From positions 42,004 through 106,003 of the forward strand of contig JANXSX010000122.1 of the NCBI GenBank assembly GCA_025356475.1: a stretch of 64,000 nucleotides of DNA, written 5' to 3'. Each line of letters begins with the position of its first letter. Positions within the stretch are counted from its first letter, which is position 1. A program made the position numbers and the translations under genes. The notes under the pieces were generated by a model. The model was not told the origin of the DNA. It was given only the letters and a program-made list of their open reading frames with translations, and did not search any database. Origin of the DNA: Isosphaeraceae bacterium (GTDB taxonomy: Bacteria > Planctomycetota > Planctomycetia > Isosphaerales > Isosphaeraceae). Below, in pieces: positions 10,594 through 19,408 of this stretch.

Positions 10594-11805
10594 TTGGCCC
10601 ACGCCACGACCCAAACCTCGGCTGAGACGATTGCTCAGTTCGATCGCTATGTGATCCCCAACTACCGCCGTTACCCGGTGTGCTTGGTCAGGGGCGAGGG
10701 GTCGCTCGTGTGGGATGCCGAAGGGAGGCAGTATCTCGACTTCTTCCCAGGCTGGGGCTGTAACCTGCTGGGCCATTGCCCGCCTCGTCTGGTAGAAGCC
10801 GTTCGCGAGCAGGTGGGCCAACTGATCCATGTGCCGAATACCTGGTATATGGAAGCCCAAGGCCAGTTCGCCCAGGCACTCTCGGAACGCTCGTTTGGTG
10901 GGCAGGCCTTCTTCTGCAACAGCGGGGCTGAGGCCAATGAGGCCGCAATCAAGCTGGCGCGGGTTTATGGGTCGGCCCAAGGCAAGTACAAGATCATGAC
11001 CATGGAACATGGCTTTCATGGTCGGACCTATGCTGCGCTCTCAGCGACCGCCCAACCGAAGTACCATCAGGGTTTTGAGCCGATGGTGCCCGGTTTTACG
11101 TATGTCGCCCACAACGATCTCGCGGCGGCTGAAGCGGCATTCGATGCCGAGACTGCCGCGATCTTGATCGAGCCGATCCAGGGCGAAGGGGGAATCAATC
11201 TCCCTGCCGACGGCTACCTCGAAGGGCTTCGAGCCCTCTGTGACAAGCATGGCGCGCTTCTGATGATGGACGAGGTCCAGACCGGGCTCGGTCGGACCGG
11301 CGAGTGGTTCGCTTACCAGCACTACGGCTTCGTGCCTGACGTTCTGACCTGCGCCAAGGCGCTCGCCGGCGGGATCGCGGCTGGGGTGATGCTCGCGAAG
11401 CGCGAAGTCGCCGCAGTCCTCAAGCCGGGGATGCACGCCAGCACGTTTGGCGGCAACCCGATCGCCTGTCGGGCGGGTTTGGCCGCGATCGAGACGATTG
11501 AGGAAGAGGGTTTGCTGGTTCGCGGTGAGGCGATCGGCGAGCGATTCCGCACTCACTTCGAGCAGATGCGTGCCGATCGTCCGGATCTCGTCAAAGATAT
11601 CCGGATCCGCGGAGTGATGATCGGCCTGGAACTCACCGTCGATGCGTCCACAGTCGTAGCGGAGTCTCTGAATCGCCAACTCTTGATCAACGCGACTCAT
11701 GGGACGGTGATTCGTCTCTTGCCGGCGTTGACGATCAGTGACCAGCAGGTGGACGAGGGTTGTGCCTTGCTCGCCGAGATCCTTAGCGGCCTGCCCGCGT
11801 CTTGA
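10594..11805 (+). CDS. argD: Acetylornithine aminotransferase
   Basis: 403 residues. The start chosen is TTG 10594, because GGAG at 10581-10584 sits 9 nt upstream and the N-terminus then matches the usual length before FDRYVIPNY. TTG 10552 would add 14 residues without a ribosome site. This is a PLP-dependent class III aminotransferase that makes N-acetylornithine from the semialdehyde. The cofactor loop NSGAEANEAAIK, the MMDEVQTGLGRTG aspartate motif and the Schiff-base lysine 255 in CAKALAGG are visible. It follows argB by about 128 nt and precedes argF by about 30 nt, so it is the middle gene of the arginine operon. Confidence 0.93.
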   Translation: MAHATTQTSAETIAQFDRYVIPNYRRYPVCLVRGEGSLVWDAEGRQYLDFFPGWGCNLLGHCPPRLVEAVREQVGQLIHVPNTWYMEAQGQFAQALSERSFGGQAFFCNSGAEANEAAIKLARVYGSAQGKYKIMTMEHGFHGRTYAALSATAQPKYHQGFEPMVPGFTYVAHNDLAAAEAAFDAETAAILIEPIQGEGGINLPADGYLEGLRALCDKHGALLMMDEVQTGLGRTGEWFAYQHYGFVPDVLTCAKALAGGIAAGVMLAKREVAAVLKPGMHASTFGGNPIACRAGLAAIETIEEEGLLVRGEAIGERFRTHFEQMRADRPDLVKDIRIRGVMIGLELTVDASTVVAESLNRQLLINATHGTVIRLLPALTISDQQVDEGCALLAEILSGLPAS

Positions 11806-11835
11806 CCAATTTTGCAACGCGAGGGAGTCCCCGCG

Positions 11836-12810
11836 ATGTTCCGTCATTTTGTCGACCTCTTTGATCTGACGCCCCAAACTGCAGCCGACCTCCTCGACCA
11901 AGCGATCGCGCTCAAACGCGACGATCGCGAAGGTCGGAGGCCTGCGTATTTGGCAGGTCGAACGCTCGGTCTGGTCTTCGAGAAGCCGTCCCTGCGCACC
12001 AGGGTCAGCTTCGAGGCGGCGATCGCTCAGCTTGGCGGGCAAGCGATCTTCCTTCCCGGCAAGGATGTTGGACTCGGTGTTCGGGAAAGCGTCGCTGACT
12101 TCGCTCGTGTCATCAGTCAATATGTCGATGCGCTCGCAATTCGCACGTTCGCACAAGAGACTGTGGACGAGTTAGCTCGATATGCGACGATCCCCGTCAT
12201 CAATGCCTTATCCGACGCAGCTCACCCCTGTCAGGCGATGGCGGATCTACTCACGGTCCGCGAGACTTTTGGAGCTCTCGAAGGGCTGAAGCTCGTGTTC
12301 GTGGGCGATGGCAACAACGTCGCGCGGTCATTGGCCCTGGCGTGTGCGTTATTCCAGGTCGAATTCGTCCTAGCCTGCCCCGCCGCCTACGACTTCCCTG
12401 AGGAATTCAAGACGCGATTCCACGAGTCGTTTCCTAACATTCATCTCAACGTCGAACATGATGCGAATCTCGCCGTTCGCAATGCCGACGTCCTCTACAC
12501 GGATGTCTGGGCGAGTATGGGCCAAGAGCACGAAGCCGAGGAGCGGCGAGGGGTTTTCGCCCCCTACCAGGTGAATGAGGCTCTCCTGGGCCAAGCCCGG
12601 CCCGAGGCGATCTTCTTGCACTGCCTCCCCGCCCACCGAGGCGAAGAAGTGACCGATCAGGTTCTCGATTGCGAACGCAGCATGGTCATCCCTCAAGCGG
12701 CGAATCGGCTTCACTTCCAGAAGGCGTTGTTGCTCTGGTTGCTGCAGGATCGAGTCGTCGAAACGACACCCCGGCTGGTCACCACACCGAAGCTGCGGAC
12801 CCAGGCCTGA
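11836..12810 (+). CDS. argF: Ornithine carbamoyltransferase
   Basis: 324 residues from ATG 11836, with a strong GAGGGAG at 11821-11827 and an 8 nt spacer. A TTG at 11812 is in frame but has no such site. The enzyme condenses ornithine with carbamoyl phosphate to citrulline. The carbamoyl-phosphate loop FEKPSLRTR (48-56), the HPCQA motif (from residue 130) and the ornithine-binding HCLPAHRGEE near residue 265 are intact. It is the last gene of the argBDF cluster and converges on the exported-protein pair with only 15 nt between stop codons, so no room is left for an ordinary terminator. Confidence 0.95.
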   Translation: MFRHFVDLFDLTPQTAADLLDQAIALKRDDREGRRPAYLAGRTLGLVFEKPSLRTRVSFEAAIAQLGGQAIFLPGKDVGLGVRESVADFARVISQYVDALAIRTFAQETVDELARYATIPVINALSDAAHPCQAMADLLTVRETFGALEGLKLVFVGDGNNVARSLALACALFQVEFVLACPAAYDFPEEFKTRFHESFPNIHLNVEHDANLAVRNADVLYTDVWASMGQEHEAEERRGVFAPYQVNEALLGQARPEAIFLHCLPAHRGEEVTDQVLDCERSMVIPQAANRLHFQKALLLWLLQDRVVETTPRLVTTPKLRTQA

Positions 12811-12825
12811 CCTCAGCCAGTTGGT

Positions 12826-13335
12826 TTAGTGTCGCTTTTCCGGCAGAGCTTGGATCTCAGGATCGTCAGGGAAGGCGTGTTTCGCCAGTTTGAGAATGTC
12901 TGGTCGAACTGGCCCGAACTCCTGCCAGGCACTCGGGCCAAGTGTCATGACATCGCACTTGAAGCAGAACAGGGCGTCGACGGAGTTGCCCTTCGTATCG
13001 ACGATCCGGAAGGCGACTCCGGGATAGAACCCGCACTTCAACGTGTTCGAAGTGAGGCTTCTCCCTTCGAGGATCTTGCAGAGCCGGAGTGCGGTAGGTT
13101 GGTCAAGCTTCGTCCCCCTGGCCAAAATCTTGAAACGACCGATGGTCTGGCCTGGGATTGGCAGTGTCTCGTCGGGATCGACCCGGAACGATTCCAAGTA
13201 CTCGGGATTGCTGAGGATCGCTTTGGTCGCAGGGTCAAGCCCGTCGCGAAGGACTGGTTCTCCAGGACCACATGAGGCAATGCCGACGACCAAGGCTGTT
13301 AAAACCGCGAGGGCCATCGTCGCTTTGCGTCTCAT
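12826..13335 (-). CDS. Exported lipoprotein of unknown function, tandem paralogue 1
   Basis: 169 residues from ATG 13335. AAGGAG lies 7 nt upstream, which decides this start over longer readings. The N-terminus MRRKATMALAVLTALVVGIASC is a lipoprotein signal with a lipobox cysteine. The mature part has a conserved core with CGFYPGVAFRI and DALFCFKCDVM, giving three well-placed cysteines. The same core occurs in the neighbour encoded at 13388-13897, which has exactly the same length and the same C-terminal pattern (LKLAK..FPDD.EIQ.LP). I recognise the C-x-F-x-P-x-VAF plus CFxCD pattern from uncharacterised planctomycete exported proteins, but know no function. Confidence 0.72.
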   Translation of the reverse strand: MRRKATMALAVLTALVVGIASCGPGEPVLRDGLDPATKAILSNPEYLESFRVDPDETLPIPGQTIGRFKILARGTKLDQPTALRLCKILEGRSLTSNTLKCGFYPGVAFRIVDTKGNSVDALFCFKCDVMTLGPSAWQEFGPVRPDILKLAKHAFPDDPEIQALPEKRH

Positions 13336-13387
13336 CGTCGGGCTCCTTGTCCGAAGTGTGAAGATGTCGACAGCGTTGATCTTCGAT

Positions 13388-13897
13388 TCAGCGCTTCTGG
13401 CTGGGCAACTCCTGAATGCTAAGATCGTCCGGCAAGCCTTTCTTCGCGAGCTTGAGAACTCTTCCACGTACTGACCTAAAGTTATGCCTCGCGCTTGATC
13501 CAAGCTCCATGACATCGCACGCGAAACAAAAGAGGGCGTCTACCGACTTGCCCTCCGTGTCCGCGATCTGGAACGCGACCGCTGGCGCAAAGGGGCACCG
13601 ACTCCCGGACACAGGGAGAGCGTCACCAACCAGAATGTTGACAAGTTCACGAACATCGGTGTCATCAAGTTTGGAGCCCGTCGCGAAGATCGGATATCCA
13701 CGAATCGATTCATTCGTGGTGTCGTCGGACTTCGGGCCTTTAATCCGTAAGGTTTTTACGCTGGACGCACCTTTGAGGATCGACCGAGTTGATTCGTCAA
13801 GCTGGTCTCGAAGCAGCGTGAGTTCCGGGTCTGCCTGGCGACTACTGCCGACCGAAGCTGTTACCGCTACGACCACGATCACTACAAAGATTCGCAT
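13388..13897 (-). CDS. Exported protein of unknown function, tandem paralogue 2
   Basis: 169 residues from ATG 13897; a TTG at 13912 is an unlikely alternative. The hydrophobic N-terminus (MRIFVVIVVVAVTASVGSS) is a signal peptide without a lipobox cysteine, unlike its paralogue. The mature chain is related to the neighbour at 12826-13335 over its whole length. It shares RCPFAPAVAF, DALFCFACDVMELG and the ending LKLAKKGLPDD. Only 52 nt separate the two genes and both are read on the minus strand, so they are probably one transcript produced by a local duplication. The function is unknown. Confidence 0.72.
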   Translation of the reverse strand: MRIFVVIVVVAVTASVGSSRQADPELTLLRDQLDESTRSILKGASSVKTLRIKGPKSDDTTNESIRGYPIFATGSKLDDTDVRELVNILVGDALPVSGSRCPFAPAVAFQIADTEGKSVDALFCFACDVMELGSSARHNFRSVRGRVLKLAKKGLPDDLSIQELPSQKR

Positions 13898-13975
13898 GTT
13901 CAGCCTCGTCAACGCAGTGCCGGTTGTGGTCTGATACGCGAAATCAAGCTCGAACCGAGTTCAAGGCGAAACCCA

Positions 13976-14728
13976 ATGACACCACGACATGATGGTCGGA
14001 TGCCCAGCGAGATCCGTCCGGTTTCCCTCCAGCGAGGTTTCGTCCGGACCAGTCCCGGGAGTGTGCTCTACCGCGCTGGAGCAACCACAGTACTGGTCAC
14101 TGCGCACCTCGCAGACAAGGTTCCGCCGTTTCTCGAAGGGAAGGGAACGGGTTGGCTGACCGCCGAGTATTCCATGTTGCCTGGTAGTACTCCGACCCGC
14201 AAGTCTCGTGGTCCTGACGGACGAGCCACGGAGATCCAGCGTCTGATTGGTCGTAGCCTGCGTGCGATCATTGACATGAAGGCCCTCGGCCCATGGACGA
14301 TCCATATTGATGCCGACGTCCTCGAAGCCGATGGCGGGACTCGAACTGCTGCAATCACAGCCGCCTTCCTGGCGGTGGCCGATGCAATTCGGGTCCGGAT
14401 GGGGGCGCACCGAGTCCCTGAAATTCTCAAGGACAGCGTCGCGGCGATCAGCGCTGGGATTGTCAAAGGCGAGCCGGTCGTCGACCTGGATTACGTCGAA
14501 GATTCGACCGCCGATGTGGACATGAATGTGGTTCGACTGGGAAGGGGCGGCCTGGTCGAAGTACAGGGGACCGGCGAGGGGGGGACGTTCACGCGTGGGC
14601 AGTTGCAAGCCTTACTTGACCTGGCGGAGTCGGGCATTGATCGTTTGACGATGCTCCAACGCGAGGTTCTGGCGGGCGATTGGCCGTTTTCGGAAACCGA
14701 CCTAGGCGGGATTGGCAACATTGGTTAA
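13976..14728 (+). CDS. rph: Ribonuclease PH
   Basis: 250 residues, close to the usual 240. RNase PH is a phosphate-dependent 3' to 5' exoribonuclease that trims tRNA precursors. The family signatures are present: RPVSLQRGFVRTSPGSVLYRAG-like start (residues 14-35), GWLTAEYSMLPGST, the RATEIQRLIGRSLRA arginine-rich helix that contacts RNA, DADVLEADGGTRTAAITAA, and the C-terminal EVQGTGEGGTFTR. The pairing of rph with rdgB two genes downstream is common in bacteria. Confidence 0.96.
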   Translation: MTPRHDGRMPSEIRPVSLQRGFVRTSPGSVLYRAGATTVLVTAHLADKVPPFLEGKGTGWLTAEYSMLPGSTPTRKSRGPDGRATEIQRLIGRSLRAIIDMKALGPWTIHIDADVLEADGGTRTAAITAAFLAVADAIRVRMGAHRVPEILKDSVAAISAGIVKGEPVVDLDYVEDSTADVDMNVVRLGRGGLVEVQGTGEGGTFTRGQLQALLDLAESGIDRLTMLQREVLAGDWPFSETDLGGIGNIG

Positions 14729-14842
14729 ATTCCGGCCCGCAAGTCGCCGGAGTCTGCCCACCTGACATTCCCCCAGTCGCGATCGTAAAAAAGCCGAACA
14801 TTAAGTTCGATCTCACCCGCAAGGATGATGGGGGATTTCGCC

Positions 14843-15970
14843 ATGAGACGGCCTATCGCCGCGACGGCCTTGACCGTCGCACTGCTGACGACCGGCACAA
14901 CGACAGTCGCACTGGGTCAGAACGCTTCGCCCCAGAGGACGAAGCTCTTTGGTCGCTCCCCAGCGGATGCGTTTGCTCCTAAAGAAGCTCCGAAGAGCGA
15001 TGCGATGGTCGTTCCGGCCAACCGCGTGCCGGACCTCGTGCCGGCCGACCAGCTTGGTGAGGTCAAGACCGTTTTGCCCACCGAGCCGATCGAGCCCTAC
15101 TTGCTCACCAAAGAGAACGGCCCGTTCATGGTTTTGGCCCATACCTTCCGGGGGCCGAATGCGGATAAATATGCACAGGCTCTGGCGATGGAGCTTCGCC
15201 GGGATTATGGTTTGAAGGCGTATGTCTGCCGGATTCGTGACATCCCAATGCATTCAAACGTCTTTGGGATTCCCCCAACGGCCCCTTCCGGTGTCAGTCA
15301 GCCCAATGTCCAGTTCCCTGAGAAGGTCCGAACGACCGACGAGGCTGGCGTGTTCGTGGGCGATTGCAAGACAATCGATGAGTCGGGCAAGCTCTGGCAC
15401 CAGGTGAAGAAGATCAAGCCCGTATCGGTCGACGGTGTGCCAACGATGTTCGGATGGCGGAAAGGCCAGGGGTTGAGCCGGGCGTTGAAGACGACGAACC
15501 CGTTCGTTCCAGCCCAGGTGCTCTTCCCCAAGAAGGCGGACCCGATGATCAAGCAGATCAACGGTGGACCCCACAGCATTTTCGGTTGCACGGGCAATTA
15601 TACGTTACAGGTGGCCGACTTTAGCGGTCGGGTCCGGATGGACGACGGCAGTGTCCGTGCCCAGAGCTTCATGACCGCCAACCTCAAGGAAAGCCCGCTC
15701 GCCTCCGCCGCTGCGGACGCGGAAAAGTTGGCTGAAGGTCTTGCTCGCGACAAGGACGTGCAACAAACTGGCTACAAGCCGTATGTCTACCACGATCGGT
15801 TCAGCAGTAAGGTCACGATGGGTTCATTCAATAGCCCGGACGACCCCAACATCCCCAAGCTCAAGCAGCGATTGCTCGAACTCTCGGGACCGCTCAACTC
15901 CCGGAAAGCGACCGATGTCTACATCGTCCCCGGCGAATTGATGAAGAATCCATCGCTCGGAAACCAATGA
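14843..15970 (+). CDS. Secreted protein of unknown function, SPOR-like segment
   Basis: 375 residues from ATG 14843, with GGGGGA 7 nt upstream; ATG 14825 is in frame but too close to its own AAGG. The N-terminus MRRPIAATALTVALLTTGTT followed by ALGQ is a signal peptide. Around residues 95-135 the pattern GPFMVLAHTFRGPNADKYAQ then LRRDYGLKAYVCRI resembles the strand-helix repeat of SPOR domains, which bind peptidoglycan; this is only a resemblance. A second such half may be at about 280-340 (AEKLAEGL ... YKPYVYHDRFSSKVTMGSF). It lies between rph and rdgB and probably shares their transcript. I know no function. Confidence 0.68.
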   Translation: MRRPIAATALTVALLTTGTTTVALGQNASPQRTKLFGRSPADAFAPKEAPKSDAMVVPANRVPDLVPADQLGEVKTVLPTEPIEPYLLTKENGPFMVLAHTFRGPNADKYAQALAMELRRDYGLKAYVCRIRDIPMHSNVFGIPPTAPSGVSQPNVQFPEKVRTTDEAGVFVGDCKTIDESGKLWHQVKKIKPVSVDGVPTMFGWRKGQGLSRALKTTNPFVPAQVLFPKKADPMIKQINGGPHSIFGCTGNYTLQVADFSGRVRMDDGSVRAQSFMTANLKESPLASAAADAEKLAEGLARDKDVQQTGYKPYVYHDRFSSKVTMGSFNSPDDPNIPKLKQRLLELSGPLNSRKATDVYIVPGELMKNPSLGNQ

Positions 15971-15995
15971 TCACGTCTCTAGAGGTGCCCAGTCT

Positions 15996-16646
15996 GTGAT
16001 GCGTGATTTGATCCTCGTCCTTGGCACCAAGAACAAGAAGAAGCTCCGCGAGCTCGCCGAACTCATCGCCCCAGTCTGGGACCCCAATCCCCGGCTGGGG
16101 CGGCTCGATGTCCGGGCCCTTGATGCCTTTGGGCCTACTCCCGATGTGGAGGAGGACGCCCCCGACTTCGCGGGCAACGCTCGCAAGAAGGCGACCGAGA
16201 CCGCTCTCGCCGTCGGACATTGGGTCCTTTCCGATGACTCCGGACTCATGGTCGATGCACTTGATGGGGCTCCCGGCGTCTTCTCCGCTCGCTACGCCGG
16301 TGTTCATGGCGCAGACGATGCCAACAATCTGAAGTTGCTCGATGTGATGAGTGACGTTCCCGACGACCAGCGAGGCGCGGCATTCATCTGCGCTTTGGCT
16401 CTCTCGGACCCTTCCGGACAGATCCGCCTCGAAGCCTTCGGCACTTGCCGAGGTCGAATCACTCGCGATTGGCGAGGCCCCCAAGGGTTTGGCTACGACC
16501 CCCTATTTCTCATCCCCGAATATCATAAAACCTTTGGTGAACTCGGCCCGATCGCCAAGGCCCAGCTCAGCCATCGCGCTCGCGCCTTCGAGAAATTTCG
16601 ACCTGGTCTCGACCGCCTGATCGCGTCTGGCCTCTACGTCGGATAA
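15996..16646 (+). CDS. rdgB: XTP/dITP diphosphatase (Ham1/RdgB family)
   Basis: 216 residues. GTG 15996 has AGAGG 10 nt upstream; the ATG at 15999 is an equally possible start and changes only one residue. The enzyme hydrolyses non-canonical purine triphosphates to keep them out of nucleic acids. The substrate loop GTKNKKKLRE at the N-terminus, the catalytic aspartate region LSDDSGLMVDALDGAPGVFS, the SARYAG motif, and GFGYDPLFLIPEYHKTF are all intact. It is the last gene before a strong bidirectional hairpin. Confidence 0.94.
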   Translation: MMRDLILVLGTKNKKKLRELAELIAPVWDPNPRLGRLDVRALDAFGPTPDVEEDAPDFAGNARKKATETALAVGHWVLSDDSGLMVDALDGAPGVFSARYAGVHGADDANNLKLLDVMSDVPDDQRGAAFICALALSDPSGQIRLEAFGTCRGRITRDWRGPQGFGYDPLFLIPEYHKTFGELGPIAKAQLSHRARAFEKFRPGLDRLIASGLYVG

Positions 16647-16693
16647 GCGATTCTTCACATCGGCTCAAGTAGAAGTAGACCATTCGAACGCCA

Positions 16694-16725
16694 AACGGCT
16701 CTCGGAGATGAATCCGAGAGCCGTT
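16694..16725. terminator. Hairpin between convergent rdgB and YTV-repeat gene
   Basis: A perfect 13 bp stem (AACGGCTCTCGGA at 16694-16706 and its complement at 16713-16725) encloses a 6 nt loop. It lies between the stop codons of two convergent genes and can serve both strands. A run of T is short (GGGTTT on the plus side). Confidence 0.75.
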
Positions 16726-16756
16726 CGGGTTTCAACCAGATCTGATCGTCGAATGA

Positions 16757-19009
16757 TCAGAACTTGTGGAAAAGCTTACCAAGCACTGGGTGCTTATGGC
16801 TGCAAGGGTCGCAGGGGAGTGTGGCCACAACAGGGATACCCTGGGGGGTAGCCAACACGCTCTGAGCCGAGGGGGAAACGGGGTCGGCTATGAACACGGG
16901 CACCTTAACGCAGACTTCCACGGGAACTTGACGGCAAACCGTCCTGGGCTCGCAGATTGTCTTGCATTCCATCACCTTCTTGGTCACGCAGACCGGCACG
17001 CAGATCGTACTCGTCACCGGGATCTGCTTGCAGACGGTGAAAGGAACTTTCTTGGTGCATTGGATCGTTTCCATCGAGCAAGTGGTTACAGGAACGCACT
17101 TGACCCGCTGCTCGCATACCGTTTCGCAGATGGTTTCAGGGACCCGCTTGACGCAAGTCTCGGAGACCATCCGGCAGGTTGTCACTGGAACCTGTCGGTA
17201 GCAGGTTTCCGTCACCGTCCGGCAGGTGGTGATGGGAACTTGCTTGACGACCGCGTCGGTGACGTACCGGCAAGTCGTCACGGGAACTCGCTTCACGCAG
17301 GTGGTCGGGACCATCTTGGTGACGGTGCAGGGGACCTGCTTGACGTGGGTTTCCTTGATCAACTTGGTGATGGTGACCGGCACCTGGCGAAGCTCGGTGG
17401 AAGCAACCATCTGGGTGGTCGTGTAGGGCTCTGTCCGGCAAGCGGTCTTGCTAACCATCTCGGTCACGCAGACCGGGACGCAGCGGGTGAAGGTCCGGGG
17501 CTCCATGACGCAATAGGTGTAGGGAACAGTCTTGGTGGCTGTTTCCTGAACCATGCGCCGGGTGGTCACGGGCACCTGCTTGACGACTTCCGAGGAGACC
17601 AGCTCACAGATCGTCTGGGGCACTTCCTTGGTCATGACTTCGTTGACGTAACGAGTCGTCGTGACCGGGATCTGCTTGACGATTTCCTCGGAAACCATGG
17701 TGCAGGTCGTGACGGGCACCTGCTTGGTCGTGGTCACCGGGATCTGCTTACAGATGGTGATCGGAATCACCTTCTTGACTGTTTGCCGTTCGTACACGAC
17801 CACAGAGACGTTCTCGGTCACCGTGCGAGGGACCCACGTCTTCTTGGCAGTATAAGTGCCTGGGCACTGGACCCACTGACCGTTGACGCAGACGACCTTG
17901 CCTGGAATGTACACCTGTTCGCAAACGAATTCACCGCACTCTTTGACAATTTGCTTGACTTCAGTGCGAGGAACGCACACGGTCTCGCAAACTTCGCGGC
18001 TGGCGGTTTCGGTCACGTTTTGGTAGCTGGTCTCGCAAACCGTCCGGTAGCTCGTGGTTTGCACGGGCTTGCAGACGGTGTAGCGACATTCCTTGATCGA
18101 GGTCTCTGTGACTGGGCGGCAGACCGTGTACGAGCACGTCTTCATCACCGTCCGTTTGACCGGAGTCTGGACGGTGTAACGCTGCTCGGTCATGGTTGTC
18201 TCGCAGACGGGTCGGCAGACCGTGTAGGCGACCTGCTTATACCCGCACTGCTTGACGGGCACGTTTTGCGTGTAGGACTGGGGCTGCATCACTGTCTTCT
18301 GGACTGGCACCTGTACGGTGTAAGGAACCGAACGGTACGCAGTGACTTGAACAGGCTTGCAAACCTTGTACGCACACGTCTTGTAAGAGGTTTCCTGGAC
18401 GGGCCGACAGACAGTATAGGGGACGCTCTTGCTGAACGTCTCCTGGACCGGCTTACAAACCGTGTAGTAGTGATCCTTATATGAGACCTCACGCACAGGA
18501 CGTGTGACGTTATAAGTCACGGTCTTGAGCGAGGTTTCCTTGACGGCCCGCTGCACGGTGTAGGGACGCGATTCGATATGCGTCTCTTTGACCGGCTTCT
18601 GTACCGTATACGTGACATCCTTGTAGATCGTACGTGAGACGGGACGCTGCACGGTATAGGTCTGCTGCTGCATCACTGTGTTGTAGACAGGACGCTGGAC
18701 CGTGTAGGCCTCATCGCGGTAGGCGACCTCTTGGACCGTCTTGAACGACTGGACCGTTCGGGGCTGGAGCACCGTCTCGGTCACGTCGCGTTCGACGTTG
18801 ATCTGCTTGGTTTCATAGACAGTCTCAGACACCGTTCTGAGGACTGTCTGTCTTTGGATCTGATATTCAACACGCCCCCCGCACTCCGCAGGGGCCGGGC
18901 AACAACGAGACGAGGCTCCACCAGCGTAGCTGGCCGCCTCCGCCGGGCGACCGCCGCCAAACGCCCCAACAAACAGGGACGCCAGTGCGATCGACAGTAG
19001 GTTACGCAT
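16757..19009 (-). CDS. Cysteine-rich YTV-repeat secreted protein, probable cell-wall structural protein
   Basis: 750 residues, ATG at 19009 with GAGGAG 9 nt upstream. A signal peptide (MRNLLSIALASLFVGAFGGG) is followed by a short region with paired cysteines. Next come about 14 back-to-back 16-residue repeats with the core YTVxxPVxxT, then a non-repetitive Cys-rich linker (about residues 330-410), then about 15 more 16-residue repeats with the core VPVTTxxxVxETxxKx. Many units carry a cysteine at the same position (YTVC, TTC). This is the YTV domain (PF07639) first noted in Rhodopirellula, where such proteins were reported in the proteinaceous cell wall. A structural, disulfide-linked envelope role is inferred. 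The coding DNA has a matching 48 bp periodicity. Confidence 0.88.
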   Translation of the reverse strand: MRNLLSIALASLFVGAFGGGRPAEAASYAGGASSRCCPAPAECGGRVEYQIQRQTVLRTVSETVYETKQINVERDVTETVLQPRTVQSFKTVQEVAYRDEAYTVQRPVYNTVMQQQTYTVQRPVSRTIYKDVTYTVQKPVKETHIESRPYTVQRAVKETSLKTVTYNVTRPVREVSYKDHYYTVCKPVQETFSKSVPYTVCRPVQETSYKTCAYKVCKPVQVTAYRSVPYTVQVPVQKTVMQPQSYTQNVPVKQCGYKQVAYTVCRPVCETTMTEQRYTVQTPVKRTVMKTCSYTVCRPVTETSIKECRYTVCKPVQTTSYRTVCETSYQNVTETASREVCETVCVPRTEVKQIVKECGEFVCEQVYIPGKVVCVNGQWVQCPGTYTAKKTWVPRTVTENVSVVVYERQTVKKVIPITICKQIPVTTTKQVPVTTCTMVSEEIVKQIPVTTTRYVNEVMTKEVPQTICELVSSEVVKQVPVTTRRMVQETATKTVPYTYCVMEPRTFTRCVPVCVTEMVSKTACRTEPYTTTQMVASTELRQVPVTITKLIKETHVKQVPCTVTKMVPTTCVKRVPVTTCRYVTDAVVKQVPITTCRTVTETCYRQVPVTTCRMVSETCVKRVPETICETVCEQRVKCVPVTTCSMETIQCTKKVPFTVCKQIPVTSTICVPVCVTKKVMECKTICEPRTVCRQVPVEVCVKVPVFIADPVSPSAQSVLATPQGIPVVATLPCDPCSHKHPVLGKLFHKF

Positions 19010-19408
19010 CGTCAGACGCTCCTCGACAACATCCCGACTTTCACTGGGCTTTCAGCCATGCCGACCTCGAGCCTCCGGCTCTGTCTGGCATGCCGCTTAA
19101 CTCACGAAGACCATCGACCTGTTACTCCTCTTGGCTTCAGCATCTTTCTCCAGATTTCCCAAGATCCCGAGAGTGCCCTAACGCACACTTTGCCTAGTTG
19201 TTACGTGCGTTACCTACGGCCCCTGGATTATCGTCAAATCAGGAGTGGCTTTCGGGATCGGCGCGATATGATTGCATGGAAAAGTCCACTTGATTCGGAG
19301 GGTCGCGGCTTTGCTCGCCCCGAGGCGAGGACCGGTGACTTGCAGGAGGGGAGGTCGGCGGCTAGCCTTTGAGGACGCGTGACTTCCATGTGAGGAGACG
19401 GATTGACG
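19010..19408. other. Gene-free divergent intergenic region
   Basis: About 400 nt between the divergent YTV-repeat gene and the SDR gene. It must hold both promoters, but I see no convincing -35/-10 pair, repeat or RNA gene in it. A GAGGAG ribosome site for the SDR gene is at 19392-19397. Confidence 0.5.

Noticed and set aside
11041..12156. 371-codon minus-strand frame
   Set aside because: Antisense to argD and argF, which have clear catalytic motifs.
16766..18484. Plus-strand frame of 572 codons rich in Asp, His, Gly and Leu
   Set aside because: It is antisense to the YTV-repeat gene and its apparent periodicity only mirrors the 48 bp repeat.
16757..18900. 48 bp periodic repeats as a possible CRISPR or satellite array
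   Set aside because: The period is in frame and encodes a known protein repeat; units are diverged and there are no spacers.
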